Part shown: piece by piece, positions 43,401 to 51,017 of the stretch
Layout: each line of letters opens with the position of its first letter
How positions within the stretch are numbered: the first letter of the stretch is position 1
Source: Fretibacter sp964410285
Lineage (GTDB): Bacteria; Pseudomonadota; Alphaproteobacteria; Caulobacterales; Maricaulaceae
DNA length: 64,000 nt
Reading direction: 5' to 3'
NCBI GenBank assembly: GCA_964410285.1
Contig: CAYPFR010000001.1
Coordinates: 496,001-560,000, forward strand
Notes under the pieces: model-generated
What the model was told of the DNA's origin: nothing
Database searches by the model: none
What the model saw: the letters and a program-made list of their open reading frames with translations, nothing else
Made by a program: the position numbers and the translations under genes

Positions 43401-43743
43401 CCGAAAAGATGGGCTCGCCGTCCGCAGCGATATTGATCTTGCCAAGCCGCGCGCCGTTTTGGTCAAGGCTTTGGATGGAAATATCCGCCTGCAGGCCTTG
43501 CTGGGCGATAATATCCTCAAAGGCTGTTTCCAAAAGCGCATAGCGATTTTGCCAAATATAGGCGCAGATCAATAGAATGATTATAAGCAGCGCCGCGCTG
43601 CCCCAGCTCAAAACCCGCCAGAATCCCCAGCGGTTTTTGGATGTGTTGGCGGGGCGTGAGGCCTTGCGATCTGCCCGTTTTTGCCTTTGCCCGCCGGGGG
43701 CGTTGGGACTCTTGGTTTTGGATGTGCGCCTGTCGGACGACAT
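40480..43743 (-). CDS. ydbH: YdbH-family AsmA-like intermembrane lipid transport protein
   Basis: The 1087-residue protein has a basic N-terminus (1-45), one membrane helix (about 47-67) and a very long beta-rich periplasmic part, the plan of the AsmA-like bridge proteins. The C-terminal region (NFGTLPGPFTGVSTEIQLTS and the following 250 residues) matches the YdbH/DUF3971-like end domain. With YhdP and TamB, such proteins carry phospholipid between the membranes. GAGGAGG precedes the start. ynbE and ydbL follow, giving the whole operon. Confidence 0.88.
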   Translation of the reverse strand: MSSDRRTSKTKSPNAPGGQRQKRADRKASRPANTSKNRWGFWRVLSWGSAALLIIILLICAYIWQNRYALLETAFEDIIAQQGLQADISIQSLDQNGARLGKINIAADGEPIFSADSLLVDYDWREALEGRMKRVEFSGASLRLTVDKQGKIIDGWLPEPRGDQPLVLPPGGLHLSKSRIEILSPYGPVKASGDLTFLSFENLKADVTIEPSQFAFGALRTSGGGKITANIAPGKNFISGELDFTALSHPLGEIGRANVTADVNFDLVDGLSHISGPLAIRFSDLKSERLSAGSGQLDWDGGFAVRPNSAAIREADGHWDISASQLSYGTEQSRHELAKTITLYDAMSAAPVTTHFAKGLTHSIKALLYDAELSGRGGFLRSGDDVQLTLKSPLRIDSRKTSAVISPLGSSGAQEAGKTTPFYAYNRQSEVLELKADAKISGARPLNLLGLKVMASSPNGLTLETISGVSVTTEIADEWRADASEGPVRLAATRADVRFINRGGLREMTAQLPFDYDGPLPGGYARGLLGRGALRLDMRGGGLKTYFAPEAGTPIQAAEFVMPSGWSAHGALFTLPPSDKNTSALYQRLADGSGVMAAQPQNVTMVLRETTTGRELSVDIARAKLSGRIAPAQQDWDIALSEAEITTDDFVGNNAVFGAPAANVTARLIPGQDVYFTLEASAARAKTDQLSAPAIMIAIEGTPANYRLDFGGESYASAGKIAFAAAELPELPLRGSVGFKDGKFTGESFTVLPEAEDVPIEISFDMQEGRGNAKILIPQLTFAPRKLQPQNLVPSLQGKIADVTGTVSAQIDVSFSPDAPLQSFGSVKIHNLNFGTLPGPFTGVSTEIQLTSVFPLQSSGMQTLTVEKFNPGLPLENGTISYELIPNAIRIIDASWPMGDGAIALEPVIWRFDQTKNRVVLTVDDVDLGDLLGGFGGEDLKVTGDVTGKLPVLVDGVNVRVEGGVMRVVDGGLIQFSLNPKRPIEATADELNNPNQLSQMALESLRNLRYETLEVRMDGPLDGPMTVAMSFLGSNPDVLYGAQFKFNTVIEGELFNIARSLKPGSNLSSFKRYIEADRKSGGERPAN

Positions 43744-43931
43744 ATATGCCTCCTCAAGGCTAGGCTCGGCGATCTGTCTATTCTAAAGGCCAGAATAGAC
43801 ATCTTACATTACGACTTACTGAACAAGTGAATGTTTGATCACTTTTTTAGCAGGCACGACTTGATATTAACCCTCTATAAGGCTTAACAATTCATACATT
43901 AAGGTAAAGCCCCTCTGAGATACCAAAATCT

Positions 43932-45380
43932 ATGTCTGATTCACCGCCCAGCACCCCTATTGCAAATACGACTGGCCCGAAAACGCAGGCTATAAAACAA
44001 GGTCTGTCTGAGCGGCTTTGGGCGTTTGCACGGATCAAGAGTACCCGAGTCTACCATGACAAACGCTTTTACGGGCTTATGACGCTAGGTGTATTAACCC
44101 TCGCTGCTGTGACTGTCTTGCCGCAAAATAGCGAAGCCGTCGCGACGAGCTCTGAGGTTTCCTCCGCGCAGGAGACAGTCTTTGACCTCTCGCGCGACGA
44201 TCTGTTTTTAATCGAACCAGAGGTAAAAGCCCTGCGGGAAGTCTCCTTGACCTTAAAGTCTGGGCAAAACCTCGGACCGCTGCTACAGGACCACGGCTTA
44301 TCGCCCGGTACGGCGCACCGGGTGACAACGGCCTTCTCCACAGTGTTTCCGCCGCGCAACATTCGCGCGGGTCAAAATTTTCATCTGTCATTTACGGGAG
44401 ATGAGTTCACCGACCTCGCCTTTAAGCCAAATGTGGACAAAACGATTTTCATCACGCGCCGCGGAAATGATTTTGACGCGCGCGAGGTTCAGGCAGAGCT
44501 TCGCTTTGATCAAATGCGGATCGCGGGCAATATCAAAAATAGCTTATATCTGGATGCAAGCGATCTTGGCGCGCCTGATAAGGTGATTGTGCAATTTGCC
44601 AATATTTACGAATATTCCGTCGACTTTCAGCGCGATATTCAGCCCGGTGATCGTTTTGAAATGATCTTTAATGTCTCCCGTAATCACAAGGACGAGATTG
44701 TCAAAGCCGGCGACCTTTTGTTCACCTCCTTTAGTCCGCGCGGTAAAACGGCAGATTATTATCTATATGAGGACAGCAAAGGGCGCGAGAATTTCTATGA
44801 CGCCAAAGGCAAAACCGCCAAGCGTAAGCTACGGGCGACACCTGTGAACGGCGCGCGGCTTTCCTCCAGCTTTGGCCGCCGGAAGCACCCGATTTCTGGT
44901 TACCGAAAAATGCATAGAGGCGTGGACTTTGCGGCACGTTCCGGCACGCCTATTATGGCCGCAGGCACAGGCACGGTTGTTCGCGCCAATCGCTACGGGG
45001 GATATGGAAACTATATCCGCATTAAGCATTCCGATGGCTATAGTACGGCATACGCCCATCTTAAAAATTTCGCGCGGGGTATTAAGCCCGGAAAACGCGT
45101 CACCCAAGATCAGATCATTGGCTATGTTGGATCAACGGGCGCCTCGACAGGGCCGCATTTGCATTACGAAGTCCTGAAAAACGGTAAGCACATTAACCCG
45201 CGCCGCCTAAATCAGCTTTCGGGCCGGCCGCTCGCCAAATCCGAATTGCCAAAATTTACGCAGCGCCAAAGCGAGATTGACTCCCTTCGCCGCGCGTTAA
45301 GCGCCGAGACGGTCAGCGCTACAAAAAAATACGTACTGCGCCCGGGCGAGGCAGTCCTAGCCTTCACCCAGGCACCTTGA
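43932..45380 (+). CDS. M23-family peptidoglycan metallopeptidase (MepM-like)
   Basis: The 482-residue protein has a cytoplasmic N-terminus, a membrane helix near residues 50-65 (LMTLGVLTLAAVTVL), an OapA/LysM-like region around LKSGQNLGPLLQDHGL, and a C-terminal M23 domain. Zinc ligands are visible in RKMHRGVDFAA (H-x3-D) and GPHLHYEV (H-x-H). Intact ligands suggest an active DD-endopeptidase that cuts peptide cross-links for cell growth. The 188-bp gap to ydbH holds a TTAA-N13-TTAA pair. Confidence 0.9.
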   Translation: MSDSPPSTPIANTTGPKTQAIKQGLSERLWAFARIKSTRVYHDKRFYGLMTLGVLTLAAVTVLPQNSEAVATSSEVSSAQETVFDLSRDDLFLIEPEVKALREVSLTLKSGQNLGPLLQDHGLSPGTAHRVTTAFSTVFPPRNIRAGQNFHLSFTGDEFTDLAFKPNVDKTIFITRRGNDFDAREVQAELRFDQMRIAGNIKNSLYLDASDLGAPDKVIVQFANIYEYSVDFQRDIQPGDRFEMIFNVSRNHKDEIVKAGDLLFTSFSPRGKTADYYLYEDSKGRENFYDAKGKTAKRKLRATPVNGARLSSSFGRRKHPISGYRKMHRGVDFAARSGTPIMAAGTGTVVRANRYGGYGNYIRIKHSDGYSTAYAHLKNFARGIKPGKRVTQDQIIGYVGSTGASTGPHLHYEVLKNGKHINPRRLNQLSGRPLAKSELPKFTQRQSEIDSLRRALSAETVSATKKYVLRPGEAVLAFTQAP

Positions 45381-45486
45381 TTAATTGGCGTTAGGACGGA
45401 TTTATATTCCTACGCGCCAAAAGCCATTTGCACTCGGCGGCAAATTGTGACTCTATGTCTTAAATGAAATCACCGCGAGTCGTTCC

Positions 45487-46131
45487 ATGCCAGAATCAAA
45501 ATTAACGCCTGCCGGCCTTTCGTCTATGATGTGCGCGCGTATCTGCCATGATCTCGTCAGCCCGATTGGCGCGCTCGGCACAGCGCTGGAGGTACTTGAT
45601 GATCCAGCGAATGCGGACATGCATGAAGACGCAATGGACCTTGTAAAAAAATCGGCCCGTCAAGCCTCGGGCAAGCTCCAATTTTTGCGCCTTGCCTTTG
45701 GGGCAGGCGGCTCCGCGCCCGGAGTTATCGGCGTAGATATGCTCAAAACGCTCACGGACGGGATTTACGGGGACGCCAAAGCCGATATTGAATGGGCCGC
45801 GCAGATTGATGCGCTCAATAAGGACACTGCGCGGGTTTTACTCAATTTGATTATGCTTGGCGTTCAGGCTGTGCCGCGCGGCGGCGTCGTGAGCATCTAT
45901 CTCGCGCAGGATATGGACACGGTTGAACTGAAATTAACGTGCACGGGACCCAAAGCGCGCCTTGCCGAGGCGGTGACCCAGACACTAAGCGGAAAAATGC
46001 CTGATGAGGGCTTTGACGGCCGCACGATACAGCCTTTTTACACGGGCGTAATTTTGCGTGAGTTTGGCGGCAAGATTGCGGCCGGCGCTGATGAAGATCG
46101 TGTCGTCTTTAGCGCAAAAATACCTGCGTAA
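45487..46131 (+). CDS. chpT: Histidine phosphotransferase ChpT
   Basis: The 214-residue protein is a ChpT-type phosphotransferase: the phospho-acceptor His21 lies in ICHDLVSPIGALGTALEVL, a dimerisation helix pair follows, then a kinase-like ATP-binding fold that lacks the nucleotide-binding boxes. In Caulobacter ChpT passes phosphate from CckA to CtrA and CpdR. A GAGTC (GANTC) site lies at 45477-45481 just before the start. ctrA lies 3.5 kb away on the other strand; cckA and cpdR are not in the window. Confidence 0.93.
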   Translation: MPESKLTPAGLSSMMCARICHDLVSPIGALGTALEVLDDPANADMHEDAMDLVKKSARQASGKLQFLRLAFGAGGSAPGVIGVDMLKTLTDGIYGDAKADIEWAAQIDALNKDTARVLLNLIMLGVQAVPRGGVVSIYLAQDMDTVELKLTCTGPKARLAEAVTQTLSGKMPDEGFDGRTIQPFYTGVILREFGGKIAAGADEDRVVFSAKIPA

Positions 46132-46234
46132 TTATATGTAGTTTTATCCCTACCTTTATCACCTCTTAACGAATTTTCTTCACTCTTGAGGCCATGACCG
46201 CCCGAGTCGTTTCGAGCGGCGTATTGAGGTGTTT

Positions 46235-47455
46235 ATGGGTGACGACCTAACAGCAGCGCGGCGGTTTTGCGGCCAAGCCACAACCAGTATGGAATTGCTC
46301 ATGGCGGCGATTTCAAACAGCTCTGTCTGCGCGCCGCATATTTTGGTCGAATATCTGGCAGATGTGCAATCCCAGGCCAAATCCCAGCACGCCATTGCGA
46401 TTTATCGCGCTGCGCAAAATGTGATTGATGCTGTCCTTGGCTGTGCTTCACTTGAGCGCGTACAGGGGCGGGCTTTGTCACTCAATAAACTGATCGTGCA
46501 ATATCAAGCAGGCCTAGATGAAATTGCGCCCGCGCCGGCTAATGCTCCTGAGCTTGCGGGTAAGGCAAAGCGCGATCTTGCCCCTGAGGATACCTCCGGT
46601 GCAGCGGCGACAATGCCTCATGACCCACCGCCCGTCCCCAGCGCCAAGGACGCGGCTTTAGCAGCTAAATATGATCAGGCCCGCGCAGCCCTACGTCCTC
46701 TTATGGGGTTGACGAAAACGCCAAGCGAGGCCGCTGCGCTGAGCCGGCTTGCAGGATTCACCTCTAGCGAATTGAGCGCTGCCAAGGGGCAAGAGCCTTC
46801 AAGCGATGAGGCGCAAGCCGCAGAGGCAAACACTCCTGCCGCCCCGCAAAATACTATTAGCCCAATTTACCAAAGCGGTCCGCAAGAGACAACCGCGAGT
46901 CTGGATGTGGATTTTGAGACGCTCATGCCGCATTTCACAAGTGAGGCTCTGCAGGCCGCTCGGCAAACGCAAAAAACCGTGAGCGTTTCCTACGCGGCGG
47001 AAGATGTTCGGCTGTCCTTTGCGCAGGCGCAGGCCTTGCAACCCGTTTTGCAGCATATCGCGCAGAAAATTGTCACAGGCGTCTTGGAGCGCCCCGAAAC
47101 GCGGGCGCGGCGCGGGGAGAGCAGCGCAGGACATATAGCGCTCACCGCCAGTCAGCACGCCGGCAGGGTTTCTATCTCAATGGATTGTCCGGGCGCGCCA
47201 ATGGTAATTTCCGCCTTCACGCCCAACGTTCATAATGTCAAAGGCCTTGCGATTACGCCGGGGGAGCATACGGCGCAGGGGCTTATGCATATTATACTCA
47301 GCCTTCCTGCGCGCGAGGATAAAGCTGTTAGCTTGAAGGAAGGATTGGGGGCGCGCCTAGCGGGCGCGGGGGATGCAATAGGGGACGCGGGGGAGGCTGC
47401 ATTAAGGCCACTTTCTGAATCACATGCGCGCGTAACCTCGGAGCTAGCATTATGA
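46235..47455 (+). CDS. Unknown signalling protein, possibly a degenerate CheA
   Basis: The 406-residue product lies between chpT and a CheY-like gene. Residues 1-100 look like a helical Hpt-type domain in which the phospho-His motif RAAH reads RAAQ (57-61). Residues 110-240 are a low-complexity Pro/Ala linker. From about 245 to 330 the pattern LQPVLQHIAQKIVTGVLE, RPETRARRGE, GHIALTASQHAGRVSISM mirrors the CheA stretch around HLVRNAxDHGIE, but without the N-box Asn. I read it as a kinase-dead CheA relative (inference). ATG 46235 follows GAGG; the stop overlaps the next start by 4 bp. Confidence 0.6.
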   Translation: MGDDLTAARRFCGQATTSMELLMAAISNSSVCAPHILVEYLADVQSQAKSQHAIAIYRAAQNVIDAVLGCASLERVQGRALSLNKLIVQYQAGLDEIAPAPANAPELAGKAKRDLAPEDTSGAAATMPHDPPPVPSAKDAALAAKYDQARAALRPLMGLTKTPSEAAALSRLAGFTSSELSAAKGQEPSSDEAQAAEANTPAAPQNTISPIYQSGPQETTASLDVDFETLMPHFTSEALQAARQTQKTVSVSYAAEDVRLSFAQAQALQPVLQHIAQKIVTGVLERPETRARRGESSAGHIALTASQHAGRVSISMDCPGAPMVISAFTPNVHNVKGLAITPGEHTAQGLMHIILSLPAREDKAVSLKEGLGARLAGAGDAIGDAGEAALRPLSESHARVTSELAL

Positions 47456-47817
47456 AAACCTGTCTTGTTGTCGACGATTCTAAAATGATCCGCCGCGTAG
47501 CGGGCCGGATATTGAAGGACCTTTCCTTTTCTTCCGAAGAAGCGGCCAATGGACAAGAGGCCCTTGATTATTGCCGCGCCAATATGCCCGATGCGATTTT
47601 GCTGGATTGGAACATGCCGGTTATGGACGGCATCAGCTTTCTTAAAACCTTGCGCGCCGAACCCAAAGGTCATGATCCTATTGTTGTCTTTTGCACGGCG
47701 GAGCGGGACGTGGAAAAAATCGCGGCGGCTCTTGATGCGGGGGCCGATGAATATGTCATGAAGCCCTTTGACAGTGACATCATTGAAAGCAAATTTTTCA
47801 TGGCAGGTTTGATCTAG
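47452..47817 (+). CDS. CheY-like single-domain response regulator
   Basis: The 121-residue protein is a lone receiver domain with all key residues: D8-D9, phospho-acceptor D52 in LLDWNMPVMDG, the switch Thr in FCTAE and Lys in VMKPFD. With no output domain it should act by protein contact, as CheY-type or Cle proteins do. Its ATG overlaps the stop of the decayed CheA-like gene, and cheR starts 2 bp after its stop, so the group is one operon. Confidence 0.9.
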   Translation: MKTCLVVDDSKMIRRVAGRILKDLSFSSEEAANGQEALDYCRANMPDAILLDWNMPVMDGISFLKTLRAEPKGHDPIVVFCTAERDVEKIAAALDAGADEYVMKPFDSDIIESKFFMAGLI

Positions 47818-47819
47818 CC

Positions 47820-48818
47820 ATGACCAAAGTCCTATCCTTAAAGCCTTCTTATTATGACGCGCTAAAACGCCTTACGCTGGAAATGGCGGGTATAAATCTT
47901 GGCGCAAATCATGAGTTTTTGATCGAGACCCGGTTGTCCGCCTTGGCGCGTTCGGAAGGGTATGACGATATGTCGGTCATGATTGATGAATTATTTGCCA
48001 GCGGGCAAACGCGGCTTGCGATCCATGTGATTTCCGCTCTGCTTGAGCGTGACAATTCGTTTTTCCATGAGCGGGTCAGCCTTGAGGATGTAATGCAGCA
48101 CTGTATTCCGACGCTGCACCAGCTTTATAAAGGCACAAAATTGCGCATTCTTTGCTATGGCTGCTCTAGCGGGCAAGAACCCTATTCGCTGGCGATGGAA
48201 CTGGACCGTAACAAAGACCTATTTCCCGGTTTGGACTTTGAAATTACGGGCGTTGATTATCCGTCCGTTGCTATAGATCGCGCGCGGACAGGCCGCTTTA
48301 CCCATTTTGACGTGCAGCGCGGTCTTCCGATCAAATATTTGATCACCTATTTTGACCGCATCGGCGAAGATTGGCAGATCAAGGACAATATCCGTGAAAA
48401 GGTTCAGTTCACAGATTTTTACCTCCTCTCGAAACTTGAATCCTTGGGACAGTTTCATCTTGTTCTATTTCGTAACCGGCTGGCCCGTTACAGCGGGCCG
48501 GCGCAAATCCGCGTTCTGCGTGAGCTCGCCACCGTGATTAAGGAGTTAGGCTTTCTGGCTATGGGCCGAAATGAGTCGATCGCTAAACTTGATTTTGGCC
48601 TTGACGCGCACCCCGAAATTCCAAGCATAATGCGCAAGCGGGAAATTTTAGAAGAAGTTACCGCTGACCCGAGTGTCAAAGTGCCCAATGGCCGGACGAC
48701 ATTTGAGGGGGCTAAAAACCGCCTGAGAAAGTTGAAAACTGAGCACGGCGAAGACACTGGGCTGAACGCGGACGGAGGTTCAAAAACAGCCGTTCCCCAT
48801 TTTGATGAAACGGCATAG
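47820..48818 (+). CDS. cheR: CheR-type protein-glutamate methyltransferase
   Basis: The 332-residue protein has the CheR N-terminal helical domain and the SAM domain, with ERDNSFFHE, the SAM loop CYGCSSGQEPYSLAMEL and the ILCRNVLIYF equivalent VLFRNRLARYSG. The C-terminal 50 residues are a charged tail. CheR methylates chemoreceptors, but there is no CheB, CheW or receptor here, so a role in CtrA-linked motility signalling is as likely as classic chemotaxis (inference). Confidence 0.87.
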   Translation: MTKVLSLKPSYYDALKRLTLEMAGINLGANHEFLIETRLSALARSEGYDDMSVMIDELFASGQTRLAIHVISALLERDNSFFHERVSLEDVMQHCIPTLHQLYKGTKLRILCYGCSSGQEPYSLAMELDRNKDLFPGLDFEITGVDYPSVAIDRARTGRFTHFDVQRGLPIKYLITYFDRIGEDWQIKDNIREKVQFTDFYLLSKLESLGQFHLVLFRNRLARYSGPAQIRVLRELATVIKELGFLAMGRNESIAKLDFGLDAHPEIPSIMRKREILEEVTADPSVKVPNGRTTFEGAKNRLRKLKTEHGEDTGLNADGGSKTAVPHFDETA

Positions 48819-48983
48819 GCCACAAAAGGCGGGCTAAGGTTTAGCGCGTTTAGCGCTCTCAATAGCCGCTCCTATTTCAATCACAAACCTTGGACGATCG
48901 TTGGCGGGCGGCATTTGATGCCTACCAAGATAAAATACCAAGAAGGTAGAATACCAAGGCTCCCTTGATTTCGTTGGCACATC

Positions 48984-49008
48984 AAAAAACCCCGCCTAAG
49001 AGGCGGGG
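48984..49008 (-). terminator. Intrinsic terminator of ctrA
   Basis: On the minus strand the 8-bp stem CCCCGCCT / AGGCGGGG (48990-48997 with 49001-49008) has a 3-nt loop and is followed by TTTTTT (48989-48984). It lies 32 bp past the ctrA stop. Confidence 0.88.
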
Positions 49009-49039
49009 CTGAAGCTTCGGGGGAGTATAGCTTTGAAGA

Positions 49040-49735
49040 CTAAGCGCTAAGCTTATCTTTGGCGGGATCGCGCAGAACATATCCGCGGCCCCAGACTGTT
49101 TCAATGTAATGCTCGCCGGCTGTGGCGGCTGCGATTTTCTTGCGCAGCTTGCAGATAAACACGTCGATAATTTTCAGTTCAGGCTCGTCCATGCCGCCGT
49201 AGAGGTGGTTGAGGAACATTTCTTTGGTAAGCGTTGTGCCTTTGCGAAGGGATAAAAGCTCAAGCATTTGGTATTCTTTACCCGTCAGGTGAACGCGGTG
49301 ATCACCCACTTCAACCGTCTTGGCATCAAGGTTCACTTTGATATCGCCAGTTGTGATAATGGATTGGCTATGGCCTTTAGAGCGGCGAACAACAGCGTGA
49401 ATGCGCGCGATAAGCTCGTCTTTGTGGAAAGGCTTTGTCATGTAATCATCTGCGCCAGTCCCAAGGCCCCGGACTTTACTGTCGATGTCAGACGTGCCCG
49501 AGAGAATAAAGATGGGTGTGTTGATTTTCGCCATGCGCAATGTCTTTAGAACATCAAAGCCGGGCATATCCGGCAAATTGAGGTCCAGTAGAATAATGTC
49601 ATAATCGTAGAGCTTGCCGAGATCGACGCCCTCTTCACCTAAATCGGTGGTGTAAACATTAAAGCCCTCTGTTTTTAGCATCAGTTCGATGCCCTGCGCT
49701 GTCGCGCTATCGTCTTCAATAAGAAGTACGCGCAT
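49040..49735 (-). CDS. ctrA: Cell-cycle master response regulator CtrA
   Basis: The 231-residue protein starts MRVLLIEDDSATAQGIELML, with phospho-acceptor D51 in IILLDLNLPDMPG and the switch Lys in MTKPFHKDELIARIHAVVRR. The winged helix ends KIIDVFICKLRKKI...ETVWGRGYVLRDP, near-invariant in CtrA. CtrA controls flagellar, division and DNA-methylation genes and can block replication initiation by binding TTAA-N7-TTAA. ATG 49735 follows GGGAGGG. GAATC methylation sites at 49754-49758 and 49806-49810 lie upstream, in keeping with CcrM-timed expression. Confidence 0.97.
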   Translation of the reverse strand: MRVLLIEDDSATAQGIELMLKTEGFNVYTTDLGEEGVDLGKLYDYDIILLDLNLPDMPGFDVLKTLRMAKINTPIFILSGTSDIDSKVRGLGTGADDYMTKPFHKDELIARIHAVVRRSKGHSQSIITTGDIKVNLDAKTVEVGDHRVHLTGKEYQMLELLSLRKGTTLTKEMFLNHLYGGMDEPELKIIDVFICKLRKKIAAATAGEHYIETVWGRGYVLRDPAKDKLSA

Positions 49736-49960
49736 GTGAAACCCTCCCAAGGCGAATCAGTTGATGAACTGATGGAACATAGTTAACGTACCAACACTCT
49801 TAAGTGAATCCCGTAAATCAAAAGTTAACGGCCTGTTGCGCTTAACCCCCCGTGTTTACACTTTATTTTTCACGTCTCTTCACAAAATTGTAGCTATGTG
49901 CCGCTATAAGGGAGGTCAACGAGTGGAAAATCCACCGATTAAAATGGTTTAGGTGAGAAA
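49736..49960. promoter_or_regulatory. Divergent ctrA / FliJ-like gene promoter region
   Basis: This 225-bp gap has two GAATC sites (49754-49758, 49806-49810) and two pairs of TTAA boxes with the same unusual 13-bp spacing: GTTAAC...CTTAAG (TTAA at 49783 and 49800) and GTTAAC...CTTAAC (TTAA at 49825 and 49842). CtrA half sites are TTAA(C), so autoregulation is plausible, though none has the canonical 7-bp spacing. Confidence 0.5.
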
Positions 49961-50332
49961 ATGAATAGTTCGATGGACAAAAATGTTCGCCAGACGAAGT
50001 TTCAGATTGCGGAACTTCAAAAGCGGATTGGGGTGCTTGAGGCCACGAGAGAGGATCTTGAGCGACAAATCAGAAAGTTAAATGACAGCGTCCCTGAGGA
50101 TACTGTTGACGGAAACGCGCAAAAGGAAGGCTTTGTTGCCTATGGATCCTATGCCAAATCCGTGATCGCGCGCAAAGAAAACCTGCGTAGCTCGCTTGAG
50201 GATATTCAGGCGCAAACGTCAAACCTTTCCGGTGATCTAAAGGTTGCGCTTGATGCGCTCGATAGTTTTGAACGGGTTCGCGCGCGCCAAGCCGCCGCGA
50301 AAGCCGAAAAAGCGCTTAAAAAACGCGCTTAA
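49961..50332 (+). CDS. FliJ-like coiled-coil protein
   Basis: The 123-residue protein is almost all alpha-helical coiled coil with many Glu, Lys, Arg and Gln (FQIAELQKRIGVLEATRED, then RKENLRSSLEDIQAQTSNLS) and ends with a basic Ala/Lys tail. Length, helix pattern and position divergent from ctrA fit FliJ, the flagellar export chaperone, though I see no residue that proves it. No fliI is nearby. A strong terminator follows at 50407. Confidence 0.5.
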   Translation: MNSSMDKNVRQTKFQIAELQKRIGVLEATREDLERQIRKLNDSVPEDTVDGNAQKEGFVAYGSYAKSVIARKENLRSSLEDIQAQTSNLSGDLKVALDALDSFERVRARQAAAKAEKALKKRA

Positions 50333-50406
50333 GAAAGCTCACTCAGGCGGTTAATGTGGGAGTGAGCCGCCAAAGTGAACACGCACCGCTCTGAGGAGGG
50401 GTAAGA

Positions 50407-50460
50407 GCAGGCCGCTCATGGACCTTGAAAAAGGTCACATCAGCGGCCTGCTTCTATTTT
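50407..50460 (+). terminator. Strong hairpin terminator after the FliJ-like gene
   Basis: GCAGGCCGCT (50407-50416) pairs perfectly with AGCGGCCTGC (50442-50451), with an inner stem GACCTT/AAGGTC (50421-50426 with 50431-50436), followed by TTCTATTTT. The two-stage stem is longer than most terminators. Confidence 0.8.
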
Positions 50461-50492
50461 AGGCCCATGGTTGGCCTATGATTAGAGTTGGC

Positions 50493-51017
50493 CTATGAAC
50501 TCTCGTCGTCTGTGGCGTCCATTACCCAGCTATAAACATCATCAAGACCCAGATCCAGCGCCGCTTCCTGCCATTCCGTGGCCGCCTCACTGTCCGGGCT
50601 TTGTAATTGCACGGCCGTGCCAATGCCCGCCGCGGCAATCACCAATAGCGCGGCGGCCTGAGAAAGCCGCCGAGCACTAATCCGCCCGAAAAAGGACGTG
50701 CGATCATTTGCGGCCCTCACGGGCGCTGCCGAAGGGCGGGGGAGCTGCCGCCCCGTAGGCGGCGATAGAGCTGCGGCGTTCAAAATGCGCTTAGAGAGAC
50801 GTTCGGACGGGGCGGGAAGCGGCGCGCCCAGGCCCGGCGCGAGCCAAGTTTCCAGCGCGCGTTCCTTGGAAATATCGCCCGCGAGCGTTTCTTTATACAG
50901 CTCAAGCGCCAGCGCCGCGCGCTTTGGGTCAGGCCAGAGCGCGCTATTTGCGCCGTAAGCCGCGAGATAGTCCTTGGTTTTTTCCAATGAGTAGGGAGGC
51001 AATGAATTGGGGCTCAT
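50493..51017 (-). CDS. Probable membrane anti-sigma factor
   Basis: The 174-residue protein has a cytoplasmic N-terminal part (about 1-115, with LAAYGANSALWPDPKR), one membrane helix near 120-140 (QAAALLVIAAAGIGTAV) and an acidic periplasmic tail ending DATDDESS. It overlaps the ECF sigma gene by 4 bp in the sigma/anti-sigma order. The YGA...LWP motif is shared by a group of alphaproteobacterial anti-sigma-like proteins. No zinc-binding HxxxCxxC is seen. Confidence 0.7.
   Translation of the reverse strand: MSPNSLPPYSLEKTKDYLAAYGANSALWPDPKRAALALELYKETLAGDISKERALETWLAPGLGAPLPAPSERLSKRILNAAALSPPTGRQLPRPSAAPVRAANDRTSFFGRISARRLSQAAALLVIAAAGIGTAVQLQSPDSEAATEWQEAALDLGLDDVYSWVMDATDDESS

Noticed and set aside
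48921..48960. Three TACCAAG direct repeats downstream of cheR
   Set aside because: Short, few and irregularly spaced; no CRISPR-like or functional pattern.
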